In this document: positions 31,314 to 39,026 of the stretch, piece by piece | Position numbering within the stretch: the first letter of the stretch is position 1 | Layout of the letters: every line of letters begins with the position of its first letter | Assembly: GCF_039524015.1 (NCBI RefSeq) | Contig: NZ_BAAAGF010000001.1 | Location: 1,240,001-1,304,000 of the forward strand | Source of the DNA: Gaetbulibacter_B jejuensis | GTDB lineage: Bacteria; Bacteroidota; Bacteroidia; Flavobacteriales; Flavobacteriaceae | Direction: 5' to 3' | DNA: 64,000 bases | Program-made: the position numbers and the translations under genes | The notes under the pieces: generated by a model | Database searches by the model: none | Seen by the model: the letters and a program-made list of their open reading frames with translations, nothing else | What the model was told of the DNA's origin: nothing

Positions 31314-32305
31314 TACTTGCTCAGTTCTACTAATTTGTCAAAACTTTTCTTTGCTTTACCACTCATAAGTGACTCTTTAGCTTCGCTAAACGCCTCTTGA
31401 ATGGTGTTGTTTTTTACTGTTGAAATAGCAATAGCTGCATTGGCGCAAACCACATTGTTTTGGGCTTCAGTACCTTGACCAAGAAGTACATGGGTGAATA
31501 TTTTTGCCGATGTTTTTACAGAATCACCACCATGTATTGCATCTTGATGCAATTTTTCAACTCCAAAATCTTTTGGGTTAACAACAACATCTCCTTTGTT
31601 GCTTGACAGTTTTGATGCTCCTGTTAAAGAAATTTCGTCATAACCATCTAAAGCATGTACAATGCTATAATTTTTATCAGTGTTTTGGTACAAATAACTG
31701 TATTGTCTCAAAAGCTCCAAACTAAATACACCAACCATTTGGTTTTTTGGAAACGACGGATTTACCATTGGTCCAAGCATATTAAAAAATGTTTTTACAC
31801 CAAGTTCGCGTCGTATTGGAGCAACGTGTTTCATTGCAGGATGAAATAATGGTGCATGAAGCACACAAATACCAGCTTTATCTAAACAGGTTTTTAAAAA
31901 GTCGATATCGTTACTAAATTTTACACCTAAAAACTCAAGTACATTTGAAGAGCCGCAAGCCGAAGATACACCATAGTTACCATGTTTTGAAACGTGAACT
32001 CCAGCTCCTGCAGTAACAAACGATGCTAGAGTGGAAATGTTAAATGTGTCTTTTCCGTCACCACCTGTTCCGCATAAATCAATAGCGTTAAAGTCATTTA
32101 AATCTACAGGAATACAAAGGTCTAAAAGCGCATCTCTAAAGCCCATTAACTCTTGGGTTGTAATACTTCGCATCATATATACAGTTAAAAAAGAGGCAAT
32201 CTGACTTTGGTTGTACTCTCCTTTAGAAATGTTAACCAAAACATTTTTAGCTTCTTCGGTAGAAATGCTTTCTTGGTTTATTAATCGGTTTAAAATGGTT
32301 TTCAT
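31313..32305 (-). CDS. trpD: Anthranilate phosphoribosyltransferase
   Basis: A 330-residue enzyme that adds phosphoribosyl from PRPP to anthranilate. Motifs: LCGTGGDGKDTFNISTLASF (PRPP/anthranilate binding), VSKHGNYGVSSACGSSNVLE (the KHGN loop), FHPAMKHVAPIRRELGVKTF and FFNMLGPMVNPSFP, HALDGYDEISLTG. Monofunctional, with TrpG as a separate gene. A 91-base gap to trpG contains a palindrome of the TCCTGAA/TTCAGGA type. It ends overlapping trpC. Confidence 0.97.
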   Translation of the reverse strand: MKTILNRLINQESISTEEAKNVLVNISKGEYNQSQIASFLTVYMMRSITTQELMGFRDALLDLCIPVDLNDFNAIDLCGTGGDGKDTFNISTLASFVTAGAGVHVSKHGNYGVSSACGSSNVLEFLGVKFSNDIDFLKTCLDKAGICVLHAPLFHPAMKHVAPIRRELGVKTFFNMLGPMVNPSFPKNQMVGVFSLELLRQYSYLYQNTDKNYSIVHALDGYDEISLTGASKLSSNKGDVVVNPKDFGVEKLHQDAIHGGDSVKTSAKIFTHVLLGQGTEAQNNVVCANAAIAISTVKNNTIQEAFSEAKESLMSGKAKKSFDKLVELSK

Positions 32306-32319
32306 ATTTGGATATTCTG

Positions 32320-32344
32320 TCCTGAAATGTCAATGCGTTCAGGA
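32320..32344. repeat. Short inverted repeat between trpG and trpD
   Basis: TCCTGAA (32320-32326) and TTCAGGA (32338-32344) are exact inverted copies with an 11-base loop. It starts 15 bases before the trpD ATG (minus strand). The arm start TCCTG links it to the elements at 14,013 and 15,873. No T-run follows, so it is not a typical terminator, but it could lower read-through or stabilise an mRNA end. Confidence 0.55.
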
Positions 32345-32396
32345 TTTTATAGTTTTAATTTTTAATAGATGATGAATTAATAGAAAAACGGCAATA

Positions 32397-32963
32397 TTAA
32401 CTTTTAACCCAGTTTTCTAGCATTTGTTTTCCGTTAGGTGTTAAAACAGATTCTGGATGAAACTGAACACCTCTTACATCATACACTTTGTGTCTTAAAG
32501 ACATCACTTGTCCGTTGTCATCAAAAGATGTGGCTTCTAAAACATCAGGAAGCTTTTCATCTACAACCCAAGAGTGGTAGCGACCAACAGCAATGGTTTT
32601 GTCCATATTTTTAAAAAGAATTTCATCATCTGCAGTAATATTTACCTGAGTAGAAACGCCATGGTATACACTTTTAAGATTGATGAGTTTGCCTCCAAAA
32701 ACTTCACCTATGGCTTGTTGACCCAAGCAAACACCTAGAATGCTTTTTGATGCAGAATAGGTTTCAATAATAGGTTTTAATAAACCAGCTTCATCAGGAA
32801 TTCCAGGACCTGGAGATAATACAATTTTGTCAAACGCTTTTACGAAATCCAACTCTAGTTGGTCGTTACGTTTTACAGTCACTTCACAATCTAAATCCTC
32901 AAGATAATGCACAAGGTTGTAAGTAAAACTGTCGTAATTATCAATAACTAATATTCTTTTCAT
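32397..32963 (-). CDS. trpG: Anthranilate synthase component II (glutamine amidotransferase)
   Basis: A 188-residue class I glutamine amidotransferase that supplies ammonia to TrpE. It begins MKRILVIDNYDSFTYNLVHY, has IVLSPGPGIPDEAGL, the nucleophile loop ILGVCLGQQAIGEVFGG (Cys in GVCLGQ), and the His-x-Glu pair in VRGVQFHPESVLTPNGK. The same protein can serve as PabA for folate in organisms with only one copy; this is not decidable here. It starts 2 bases after the trpE stop and ends 91 bases before trpD. Confidence 0.97.
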   Translation of the reverse strand: MKRILVIDNYDSFTYNLVHYLEDLDCEVTVKRNDQLELDFVKAFDKIVLSPGPGIPDEAGLLKPIIETYSASKSILGVCLGQQAIGEVFGGKLINLKSVYHGVSTQVNITADDEILFKNMDKTIAVGRYHSWVVDEKLPDVLEATSFDDNGQVMSLRHKVYDVRGVQFHPESVLTPNGKQMLENWVKS

Positions 32964-32965
32964 GG

Positions 32966-34369
32966 CTATAAATTTTCAGCAAGTTCAATGGCTCTTGTAA
33001 GTGCGCCTAATTTGTTATATACTTCTTGTAATTCATTTTCAGGATTTGATTTTGAGACCAATCCTGCTCCTGCTTGCCAATGCAGTGTATGGTTTTTACT
33101 TAAAAAAGTCCTAATCATAATGGCATGATTAAAGTTGCCTTCAAAATCCATAAACCCAATGGCTCCACCATAAAAGTCGCGACTTGTTTTTTCGTATGTT
33201 TCAATAAGTTGCATTGCTTTATGTTTTGGAGCTCCACTTAAAGTTCCTGCAGGAAAAGTGTCAGCTACCACTTGCATAGTTGTGGTTTTGTCGTGTTTGT
33301 TACCAGAAACTTTACTTACCAAATGAATAACATGAGAGAAAAACTGAACCTCTCTGTAGGTGTCAACCTTTACATTGTTTCCGTGTCTACTCAAATCGTT
33401 ACGCGCTAAATCTACGAGCATAACATGTTCTGAGTTTTCTTTGATGTCTTCAGAAAGTTGCTTAGCTAGTTCAGCATCTTTTTCATCGCTTCCTGTGCGT
33501 TTAAAAGTGCCTGCTATTGGGTGAATTTCAGCTTTTCCATTGTTTACAATCAATTGTGCTTCTGGCGAACTTCCGAAGATTTTAAAATCACCATAATCAA
33601 AGTAAAATAGGTAAGGAGAAGGATTGATGCTACGTAAGGCTCTGTATACATTAAACTCGTCACCTTTAAAATTTTGAGAGAATTTTTTTGAAAGTACTAA
33701 TTGAAACACATCACCTCTAGCACAATGTTTTTTTGCAAGTTCTACATGCTCTTTGTACTCATTGTCAGTAAGGTTTGATTTAGTTTCACCATCAGTTGAA
33801 AAATTAAAAACGGCAAAGTTTTTAGATTTTATAAGCTGATGAATATCGTCAATATTGTTTTCGGTATCAAAACAATGTGCAAAAATATAGGCTACGTTTT
33901 TATGGTGGTTAATAGCAATGATATTTTGATACACAGCATAGTAAATATCTGGAATGTCCAGATGGTCTTCTTTTTTTGAAATTTTAATATCTTCAAAGTA
34001 GCGTACAGCATCATAAGCCATATATCCAAAAATGCCATTGTTGATAAACTTAAATTCCTTATCAGAATCTACTTTAAAACGCTGTGTGAATTTGTGAATT
34101 TTTTCAGTGACATTAACATCATCTTTTATCTTGTTGATAATGCTGCTGCCATCAGGAAACTGTTCGGTAATGGTTTCATTTTTTACTTCAATAGAAGCAA
34201 TTGGGTTACAGCAGATGTATGAAAAACTATTATCGTTTGCATGGTAGTCGCTACTTTCAAGTAAAATACTGTTGGGGAACTTGTCGCGTACTTTAAGGTA
34301 GATGCTAACAGGAGTAATTGTATCGGCAAGAATTTTTTTATAATGTGTGTAAAGGCTAAAGGTTTTCAT
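32966..34369 (-). CDS. trpE: Anthranilate synthase component I
   Basis: A 467-residue chorismate-using enzyme from the ATG at 34369 (MKTFSLYTHYKKILADTITP). The N-terminal lobe carries LLESSDYHANDNSFSYICCN, the LLESS element of the tryptophan feedback site. The catalytic lobe has HCARGDVFQLVLSKKFSQNF, SPEAQLIVNNGKAEIHPIAG, GTFKRTGSDEKDAELAKQLS, EHVMLVDLARNDLSRHG, TFPAGTLSGAPKHKAMQLIE and WQAGAGLVSKSNPENELQEV. The reading frame is open a further 39 codons upstream to 34486, but that part crosses the attenuator terminator and is not coding. Expression is under the leader-peptide attenuator at 34383-34509. Confidence 0.97.
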   Translation of the reverse strand: MKTFSLYTHYKKILADTITPVSIYLKVRDKFPNSILLESSDYHANDNSFSYICCNPIASIEVKNETITEQFPDGSSIINKIKDDVNVTEKIHKFTQRFKVDSDKEFKFINNGIFGYMAYDAVRYFEDIKISKKEDHLDIPDIYYAVYQNIIAINHHKNVAYIFAHCFDTENNIDDIHQLIKSKNFAVFNFSTDGETKSNLTDNEYKEHVELAKKHCARGDVFQLVLSKKFSQNFKGDEFNVYRALRSINPSPYLFYFDYGDFKIFGSSPEAQLIVNNGKAEIHPIAGTFKRTGSDEKDAELAKQLSEDIKENSEHVMLVDLARNDLSRHGNNVKVDTYREVQFFSHVIHLVSKVSGNKHDKTTTMQVVADTFPAGTLSGAPKHKAMQLIETYEKTSRDFYGGAIGFMDFEGNFNHAIMIRTFLSKNHTLHWQAGAGLVSKSNPENELQEVYNKLGALTRAIELAENL

Positions 34370-34382
34370 TGGTAAATAAATT

Positions 34383-34415
34383 AAAAAAGGCTTGTCGTGA
34401 ATGACAAGCCTTTTT
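34383..34415 (-). terminator. trp attenuator terminator
   Basis: On the minus strand AAAAAGGCTTGTC, loop ATTCAC, GACAAGCC and TTTTTT make an 8-base-pair G-C-rich stem (34410-34403 with 34396-34389), extended by A-T pairs, ending in six T (34388-34383). It lies 13 bases before the trpE ATG and 32 bases after the leader peptide stop. The loop TTCACGA (34401-34395) is complementary to TCGTGAA at 34457-34451 inside the leader peptide reading frame, giving a mutually exclusive alternative pairing. Confidence 0.92.
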
Positions 34416-34446
34416 GATATTTTTAGTTTTAAATATACTAATAGGG

Positions 34447-34509
34447 TTAGTTCACGAAAATTGAGTTTCGAGACATCCACCACCAAGTATTATTTAAAAT
34501 TGTATTCAT
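34447..34509 (-). CDS. trpL: trp operon leader peptide with Trp-Trp-Trp
   Basis: A 20-codon frame from ATG at 34509 to TAA at 34449-34447 encodes MNTILNNTWWWMSRNSIFVN. Residues 9-11 are three consecutive Trp codons (34485-34477), the hallmark of transcription attenuation leaders. A ribosome stalled there under Trp shortage leaves TCGTGAA (34457-34451) free to pair with the terminator loop. A ribosome reaching the stop codon covers it, and the terminator can form. A short inner hairpin CGAAA/TTTCG exists within the leader. The promoter lies 18 bases upstream. Peptide function is regulatory; no other role is expected. Confidence 0.93.
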   Translation of the reverse strand: MNTILNNTWWWMSRNSIFVN

Positions 34510-34526
34510 GTTTTTGTTTGTTGGGT

Positions 34527-34557
34527 CAAATATAGAAATGAAAATTATTTTTTCAAA
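34527..34557 (-). promoter_or_regulatory. trp operon promoter
   Basis: On the minus strand TTTG (34557-34554) and TATATTTG (34534-34527) are separated by exactly 19 bases, an ideal match to the Bacteroidota promoter consensus TTTG-N19-TAnnTTTG. Transcription would start about 34521, leaving a short untranslated lead before the leader peptide ATG at 34509. Confidence 0.8.
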
Positions 34558-34661
34558 TTATTTGTAGAAATATTTGTGTGGGAGCATTTTAATTTAAATT
34601 AAGGCCTATAAAGTTTTGTTAAAGATTAAAGGTTTTTCAGTGTTATGCTTACTTTTATAAT

Positions 34662-35183
34662 ATGAAATATACTCTGTTAATACTAACAATGATCTTGTGT
34701 TTTTCCTGTAAAGAGGAAAAAAAAGATGCTATTGCCGAAACACAAATTGAAACTCCTAATACCTTAGAGTTAGAAGTTCATGATTTTAATGGTATAAAAA
34801 AATATCTAACAGCTACTGATGATAAAACCTATGTAGTTAACTTTTGGGCAACATGGTGTGCACCTTGCGTTAAGGAGTTGCCTTATTTTGAAACATTAAA
34901 TTCTGAATATAAAACTAAAGATGTTGAGGTGATATTGATAAGTTTAGATTTTCCTTCTAAATATGAATCAAAACTTAAACCTTTTATAGTTGATAAGAAA
35001 TTACAATCTAAAGTTGTGGCGCTTGACGATGCTGATGCTAACTCTTGGATTCCTAAGGTAGATGAAAGCTGGTCAGGAGCAATTCCTGCTACAGTAATTT
35101 TTAATAAAAATAAACGTAAGTTCTACGAAAAATCGTTTACTTATGACGAGCTAGAAACCGAATTAAAACAATTTTTAAACTAA
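34662..35183 (+). CDS. TlpA-like thioredoxin family lipoprotein
   Basis: A 173-residue lipoprotein (lipobox ILCFSCKEE, Cys16) with a TlpA/ResA-type thioredoxin fold. The active site is WATWCAPCVKELPYFE (Cys66, Cys69), and the cis-proline segment is SGAIPATVIFN. It would face the periplasm and reduce disulfides, for example in apocytochromes. It is divergent from the trp operon and followed after 11 bases by another thioredoxin-fold gene; DsbD, a possible electron donor, is encoded at 36836. The mature chain starts with a charged, flexible linker. Confidence 0.9.
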   Translation: MKYTLLILTMILCFSCKEEKKDAIAETQIETPNTLELEVHDFNGIKKYLTATDDKTYVVNFWATWCAPCVKELPYFETLNSEYKTKDVEVILISLDFPSKYESKLKPFIVDKKLQSKVVALDDADANSWIPKVDESWSGAIPATVIFNKNKRKFYEKSFTYDELETELKQFLN

Positions 35184-35194
35184 AACAAAACACT

Positions 35195-35806
35195 ATGAAA
35201 ACATTAAAACTAGTATTTGCTTTTGTAGCTATGTTATCACTTTCAGCATTCACAACTGTAGGTGATGGTCATGGTTATCATGTTGGTGACATTGCAACAG
35301 ATTTTAAACTTGAAAATATTGATGGTAAAATGGTGTCTTTAGCAGATTATAAAGATGCTAAAGGATTCATTGTAATATTTACATGCAATACTTGCCCTTA
35401 TGCTGTTGCTTACGAGGACAGAATTATTGAATTAGACAAAAAATATGCTGATAAAGGCTATCCTGTTATAGCTATTATGCCAAATAATACCGATGTTAAA
35501 CCTGGAGATAATATGGAAGCTATGCAAGCCAGAGCAAAATCAAAAGGGTTTACATTTCCTTATTTAATTGACGAAGGACAAAAAATCTATCCTCAATATG
35601 GAGCAACAAAAACACCACATGTATATGTGCTACAAAAAACTGCAAAAGGGAATCAGGTAAAGTACATTGGAGCTATTGACGATAATTATAAAGACGCAAG
35701 TCAAGTAAATACTACCTACGTTGAAAATGCTGTTGATGCATTATTAAAAGGAAAAGAAATTAAAGAAACACAAACAAGAGCCATAGGATGCTCAATTAAA
35801 GTGTAA
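35195..35806 (+). CDS. Exported thioredoxin/peroxiredoxin-like protein
   Basis: A 203-residue protein with a signal peptide (cleaved near TTVGDG, about residue 22). The AhpC/TSA-like domain contains VGDIATDFKLENIDGKMVSL, FIVIFTCNTCPYAVAYEDRI (Cys64, Cys67), DVKPGDNMEAMQARAKSKGF and YGATKTPHVYVLQ (cis-Pro). The C-terminus has one more cysteine (Cys199, AIGCSIKV). The sequence TCNTCPYA, instead of a WCxxC, is typical of a bacteroidotal clade of unknown substrate. It is probably cotranscribed with the TlpA-like gene and followed by a strong terminator. Confidence 0.88.
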   Translation: MKTLKLVFAFVAMLSLSAFTTVGDGHGYHVGDIATDFKLENIDGKMVSLADYKDAKGFIVIFTCNTCPYAVAYEDRIIELDKKYADKGYPVIAIMPNNTDVKPGDNMEAMQARAKSKGFTFPYLIDEGQKIYPQYGATKTPHVYVLQKTAKGNQVKYIGAIDDNYKDASQVNTTYVENAVDALLKGKEIKETQTRAIGCSIKV

Positions 35807-35831
35807 ATAAATACATTTTAAAGCTTAAATT

Positions 35832-35864
35832 AAAAATCCAATTGTAACAGATTGGATTTTTTTT
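35832..35864 (+). terminator. Rho-independent terminator after the peroxiredoxin-like gene
   Basis: The arms 35832-35842 and 35851-35861 (AAAAATCCAAT / ATTGGATTTTT) pair over 11 bases with an 8-base loop and run into eight T (35857-35864). It lies 26 bases after the stop at 35806. Confidence 0.85.
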
Positions 35865-35914
35865 CGTCTATATCATAAAGAAAAGTTAAATTTGTTATAA
35901 TCAAAAACTAAAAA

Positions 35915-36223
35915 ATGGCAGATTTAACACAAGAAGAATGGGCAAAACAACTATCAGCAGATACTAATGCTGTGGTTTTGGACGTTAGAACACAAGACGA
36001 AGTTGATGAAGGTATAATACCTAATGCAGTGCATATTGATATTTATGGAGGTCAAGAATTTATTTCAAAAGTAGAAGAACTTGACAAAACCAAGAACTAT
36101 TATGTGTATTGTCGATCTGGAAACAGAAGTGGTCAAGCTTGTGCTATAATGAATCAATTAGGTTTTGATAATGCTTATAATCTTGTTGGAGGTATTACCG
36201 AGTGGGAAGGTGATATAGTATAA
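35915..36223 (+). CDS. Rhodanese-like domain protein
   Basis: A 102-residue, single-domain, cytosolic rhodanese. Conserved parts are AVVLDVRTQDEVDEGIIPNA and the active loop YVYCRSGNRSGQAC with the persulfide-carrying Cys66, then GFDNAYNLVGGITEWEG. Such proteins move sulfane sulfur. No signal peptide, in contrast to the next gene (18 bases downstream), which encodes an exported version. The pair with the DsbD cluster suggests sulfur/thiol handling in both compartments. Confidence 0.92.
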   Translation: MADLTQEEWAKQLSADTNAVVLDVRTQDEVDEGIIPNAVHIDIYGGQEFISKVEELDKTKNYYVYCRSGNRSGQACAIMNQLGFDNAYNLVGGITEWEGDIV

Positions 36224-36241
36224 CTTTAAATTGTATTAAAA

Positions 36242-36640
36242 ATGAAACAGGTATTAATTGTGTTGACTTTAATGTTAACATTTACAGTAATAAGCTGTAA
36301 AGACGATTCGCAAAGCGATGTTAAACTGGTGTCACCAGAAGAAATGCAAACACTTTTAGAATTAGAAGATGTGCAATTAATAGATGTTAGAACACCTGAA
36401 GAATTTAAAGAAGGTAACATACCTACTGCTCAAAATATAGATTACAACTCACCAACTTTTGATGAGGATATCACAAAGCTAGACAAAACAAAACCAGTAA
36501 TATTGTATTGTAAGTCTGGAGGAAGAAGCGCAAAATGCGCAAAAAAAATGGAGGAAGCTGGCTTTGTTAAAGTATATGATCTCGATGGAGGCATTTCTAA
36601 ATGGCAGCATGAAGGCTACGAAGTAGAAATCAAATCTTAA
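36242..36640 (+). CDS. Rhodanese-like lipoprotein
   Basis: A 132-residue lipoprotein (lipobox TFTVISCKDD, Cys19) with a rhodanese domain: VQLIDVRTPEEFKEGNIPTA and the active loop VILYCKSGGRSAKCAKKMEE (Cys90), ending VKVYDLDGGISKWQHEG. It is the exported counterpart of the preceding cytosolic rhodanese. The active-site loop C-K-S-G-G-R-S is typical of sulfurtransferases. It is followed by a terminator. Confidence 0.92.
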   Translation: MKQVLIVLTLMLTFTVISCKDDSQSDVKLVSPEEMQTLLELEDVQLIDVRTPEEFKEGNIPTAQNIDYNSPTFDEDITKLDKTKPVILYCKSGGRSAKCAKKMEEAGFVKVYDLDGGISKWQHEGYEVEIKS

Positions 36641-36646
36641 CTCACC

Positions 36647-36673
36647 AAACCGAACATTACGTTCGGTTTTTTT
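36647..36673 (+). terminator. Rho-independent terminator after the rhodanese pair
   Basis: AAACCGAAC (36647-36655) pairs with GTTCGGTTT (36661-36669) with a 5-base loop; the T-run continues to 36673. It is 6 bases after the stop codon at 36640. Confidence 0.9.
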
Positions 36674-36795
36674 ATATCTAAATTTTATTAGTAAAACTTT
36701 AACGTCTTTATCAGTTAGTGGTTTGTTAGTATCAAATTGAAGCGTCGACTAAGCAGATTTAAGAAAGCTTTATAATATAATTCTAACACAAGTGT

Positions 36796-36803
36796 TACAT
36801 TTG
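36796..36803 (+). promoter_or_regulatory. Putative -7 element for dsbD
   Basis: TACATTTG matches TAnnTTTG exactly and lies 33 bases before the dsbD ATG. It overlaps the edge of an inverted repeat TAACAC-AA-GTGTTA (36784-36797). A good -33 TTTG is not seen. Confidence 0.35.
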
Positions 36804-36835
36804 TTAATTCTAACTACTAGACTAATTTTTAAAGA

Positions 36836-38854
36836 ATGAAGAACATCGTTTTAAGTTGTTTGATGCTCATTATGCCTATTGTTGCATCCCAAGCACAAAT
36901 TTTAGAACCAGTAAAATGGTCAACCTCAGTTGAAAAAATTTCTGATACCGAATATAATTTAGTATCGATTGCCACCATAGATAAAGGTTGGCATTTATAT
37001 TCCCAAAATGTGCCAGATGATGGTCCTATACCAACAACATTTACTTATACAGAAGATGGTTTTCAGTTGTTAGAAAACACTAAGGAAGAAGAAGGACATA
37101 CTGTTGATGATCCTGTGTTTGAAATGAAAATTAAATTTTTTGAAAACAAAGCAGAGTTTAAACAACGTATTAAAGTCTTAAATAACGAACTCTCTATCGT
37201 AAAAGGAGAAGTAGAGTTTATGGTGTGTGATGATGCTAGATGTTTACCACCAAGTTATGTCGATTTAGAGTTTAACTTGTCAAATTCAGAAAGTGTTTCT
37301 AGTAATAGTGGAAAAGAAGAGACGGTTCAAAATATTTTTGAAATACCTAAAGACAAAGAAGAAGTAAAGCAAGAAAACACTATTTCTAAAACTTCATCTA
37401 AACCTGAAAATGAAGAGCAAAAAGGACTTTTTACAATTTTTATTGTTGCGTTTTTATCAGGTTTCCTTGCATTATTAACACCTTGTGTGTTCCCTATGAT
37501 ACCAATGACGGTAAGTTTCTTTATTAAACAAAGCAAATCAAAGTCTAAAGGAATTAGAAATGCAGTAATTTATGGATTGTCTATAGTTGTAATCTATGTG
37601 CTTTTAGGAACTATTATCACAGCTATTTTTGGAGCTGATGCTTTAAATGCGCTAGCAACTAATGTATGGTTTAACGTTATTTTCTTTTTATTACTAATAG
37701 TATTTGCACTGTCATTTTTAGGAGCTTTTGAAATTGTGTTACCGAATTCTTGGGCAAATAAAGTAGATAGACAAGCAGATAAAGGAGGTATAATAGGTAT
37801 CTTTTTTATGGCTTTAGCATTAGCAATTGTGTCTTTTTCTTGCACAGGACCAATTGTAGGAACATTATTGGTTGAAGCAGCTTCTAAAGGAGGTTTAGCT
37901 CCAGTGATTGGGATGTTAGGGTTTTCATTAGCTATTGCATTACCATTTGCTTTGTTTGCTGCATTCCCAGGATGGTTAAATTCTCTGCCAAAATCAGGAG
38001 GATGGTTAAATACTGTAAAAGTAGTATTAGGATTCTTAGAGCTAGCCTTAGCATTTAAATTCTTATCACAAGCCGATTTGGTATTACAACTACATTTGTT
38101 AGAACGCGAAGTATTTATAGCTATTTGGATAGCTGTCTTTGGGACGCTTTCACTGTACCTGTTCGGAAAAATTCAATTGCCACATGACTCACCTTTAAAA
38201 TATATTTCAGTTGGTAGACTTTGTCTAGGTTTAGTAACATTGTCGTTTACAATTTATATGATACCAGGACTTTGGGGAGCACCACTTAATTTAATAAGTG
38301 CGTTTCCGCCTCCATTAGATTATAGCGAGTCACCTTATGGAGTTGGTAACTCTAAAACTGGAGGAGCAGCAATATCAAGTGATCATAACGACTTGCCTGA
38401 AGGTGCACATTTATTGGCTCCACATCAAATATTAGCATTCAATGATTATGACAAAGGCTTAGCCTATGCAAAAAAAGTAGGGAAACCAGTAATGATTGAC
38501 TTTACAGGTTGGGCTTGTGTAAATTGTCGAAAAATGGAACAAAATGTATGGGTAAAAGATAAAGTGCTAAATGTTTTAAAAAATGACATTGTTCTTATAT
38601 CCTTGTATGTTGATGATAAACGTCCTTTACCTGAAGATGAAGTCGTAGAATCACAATTAAGACCTGGTAAAAAACTCAAATATATTGGGCAAAAATGGAG
38701 CGAGTTCCAAACCATAAAGTATAAAACCAATACACAGCCTTTTTATGTGTTGATGGGTCATGATGAAGAAAACCTTATTGACCCTGTGGGTTACACTCCC
38801 AATGTTGATGAATATTACAATTGGTTAAAAGCAGGATTAGATAATTTTAAATAA
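36836..38854 (+). CDS. dsbD: Thiol:disulfide interchange protein DsbD
   Basis: A 672-residue, three-part membrane reductase. A signal peptide (ends near SQAQ) is followed by the periplasmic alpha domain (about 20-155; MVCDDARCLPPSYVDLEF holds its two cysteines). The membrane domain has eight or so helices (about 197-470) with the redox cysteines Cys217 in LTPCVFPMIPMT and Cys336 in SFSCTGPIVGT. The gamma thioredoxin domain (about 525-672) has GWACVNCRKMEQ (Cys561, Cys564). It carries electrons from cytosolic thioredoxin to periplasmic partners such as the TlpA-like protein. Length exceeds E. coli DsbD (about 565) mainly through a polar linker near 160-190. Confidence 0.95.
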   Translation: MKNIVLSCLMLIMPIVASQAQILEPVKWSTSVEKISDTEYNLVSIATIDKGWHLYSQNVPDDGPIPTTFTYTEDGFQLLENTKEEEGHTVDDPVFEMKIKFFENKAEFKQRIKVLNNELSIVKGEVEFMVCDDARCLPPSYVDLEFNLSNSESVSSNSGKEETVQNIFEIPKDKEEVKQENTISKTSSKPENEEQKGLFTIFIVAFLSGFLALLTPCVFPMIPMTVSFFIKQSKSKSKGIRNAVIYGLSIVVIYVLLGTIITAIFGADALNALATNVWFNVIFFLLLIVFALSFLGAFEIVLPNSWANKVDRQADKGGIIGIFFMALALAIVSFSCTGPIVGTLLVEAASKGGLAPVIGMLGFSLAIALPFALFAAFPGWLNSLPKSGGWLNTVKVVLGFLELALAFKFLSQADLVLQLHLLEREVFIAIWIAVFGTLSLYLFGKIQLPHDSPLKYISVGRLCLGLVTLSFTIYMIPGLWGAPLNLISAFPPPLDYSESPYGVGNSKTGGAAISSDHNDLPEGAHLLAPHQILAFNDYDKGLAYAKKVGKPVMIDFTGWACVNCRKMEQNVWVKDKVLNVLKNDIVLISLYVDDKRPLPEDEVVESQLRPGKKLKYIGQKWSEFQTIKYKTNTQPFYVLMGHDEENLIDPVGYTPNVDEYYNWLKAGLDNFK

Positions 38855-38859
38855 TAATA

Positions 38860-38887
38860 AAAACCGCTTATTTAAGCGGTTTTTTTG
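38860..38887 (+). terminator. Rho-independent terminator after dsbD
   Basis: AAACCGCTTA (38861-38870) pairs with TAAGCGGTTT (38873-38882), the T-run continuing to 38886. It isolates the pectin locus downstream from dsbD. Confidence 0.9.
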
Positions 38888-38990
38888 GTTTTTACTATAA
38901 AGGTTTACGATTTCATTAAAAATCAGTATTCTTTTTTGATGATTTTTTATTAGAATCTAAGATAATTTTAGTTTTTAAAATAAATTATTC

Positions 38991-39012
38991 TATATTTGTG
39001 TAATCGATTACA
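38991..39012 (+). promoter_or_regulatory. kduI promoter -7 element with overlapping LacI-type operator
   Basis: TATATTTG (38991-38998) is an exact TAnnTTTG -7 element; the -33 region is a weak TTAG. The next bases, TGTAATCGATTACA (38999-39012), form a perfect 14-base palindrome centred on CG with the AATCGATT core usual for LacI-family operators. It lies at the transcription start, where a bound repressor would block initiation. A LacI-family gene lies at 50112-51134 and a short LacI-like gene inside the operon. Confidence 0.75.
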
Positions 39013-39026
39013 ATTAAAAATTAATT

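Noticed and set aside
34370..34486. 39-codon extension of trpE upstream of 34369
   Set aside because: The stretch is the attenuator and part of the leader peptide region; the protein starts in the usual way at MKTFSLYTHY.
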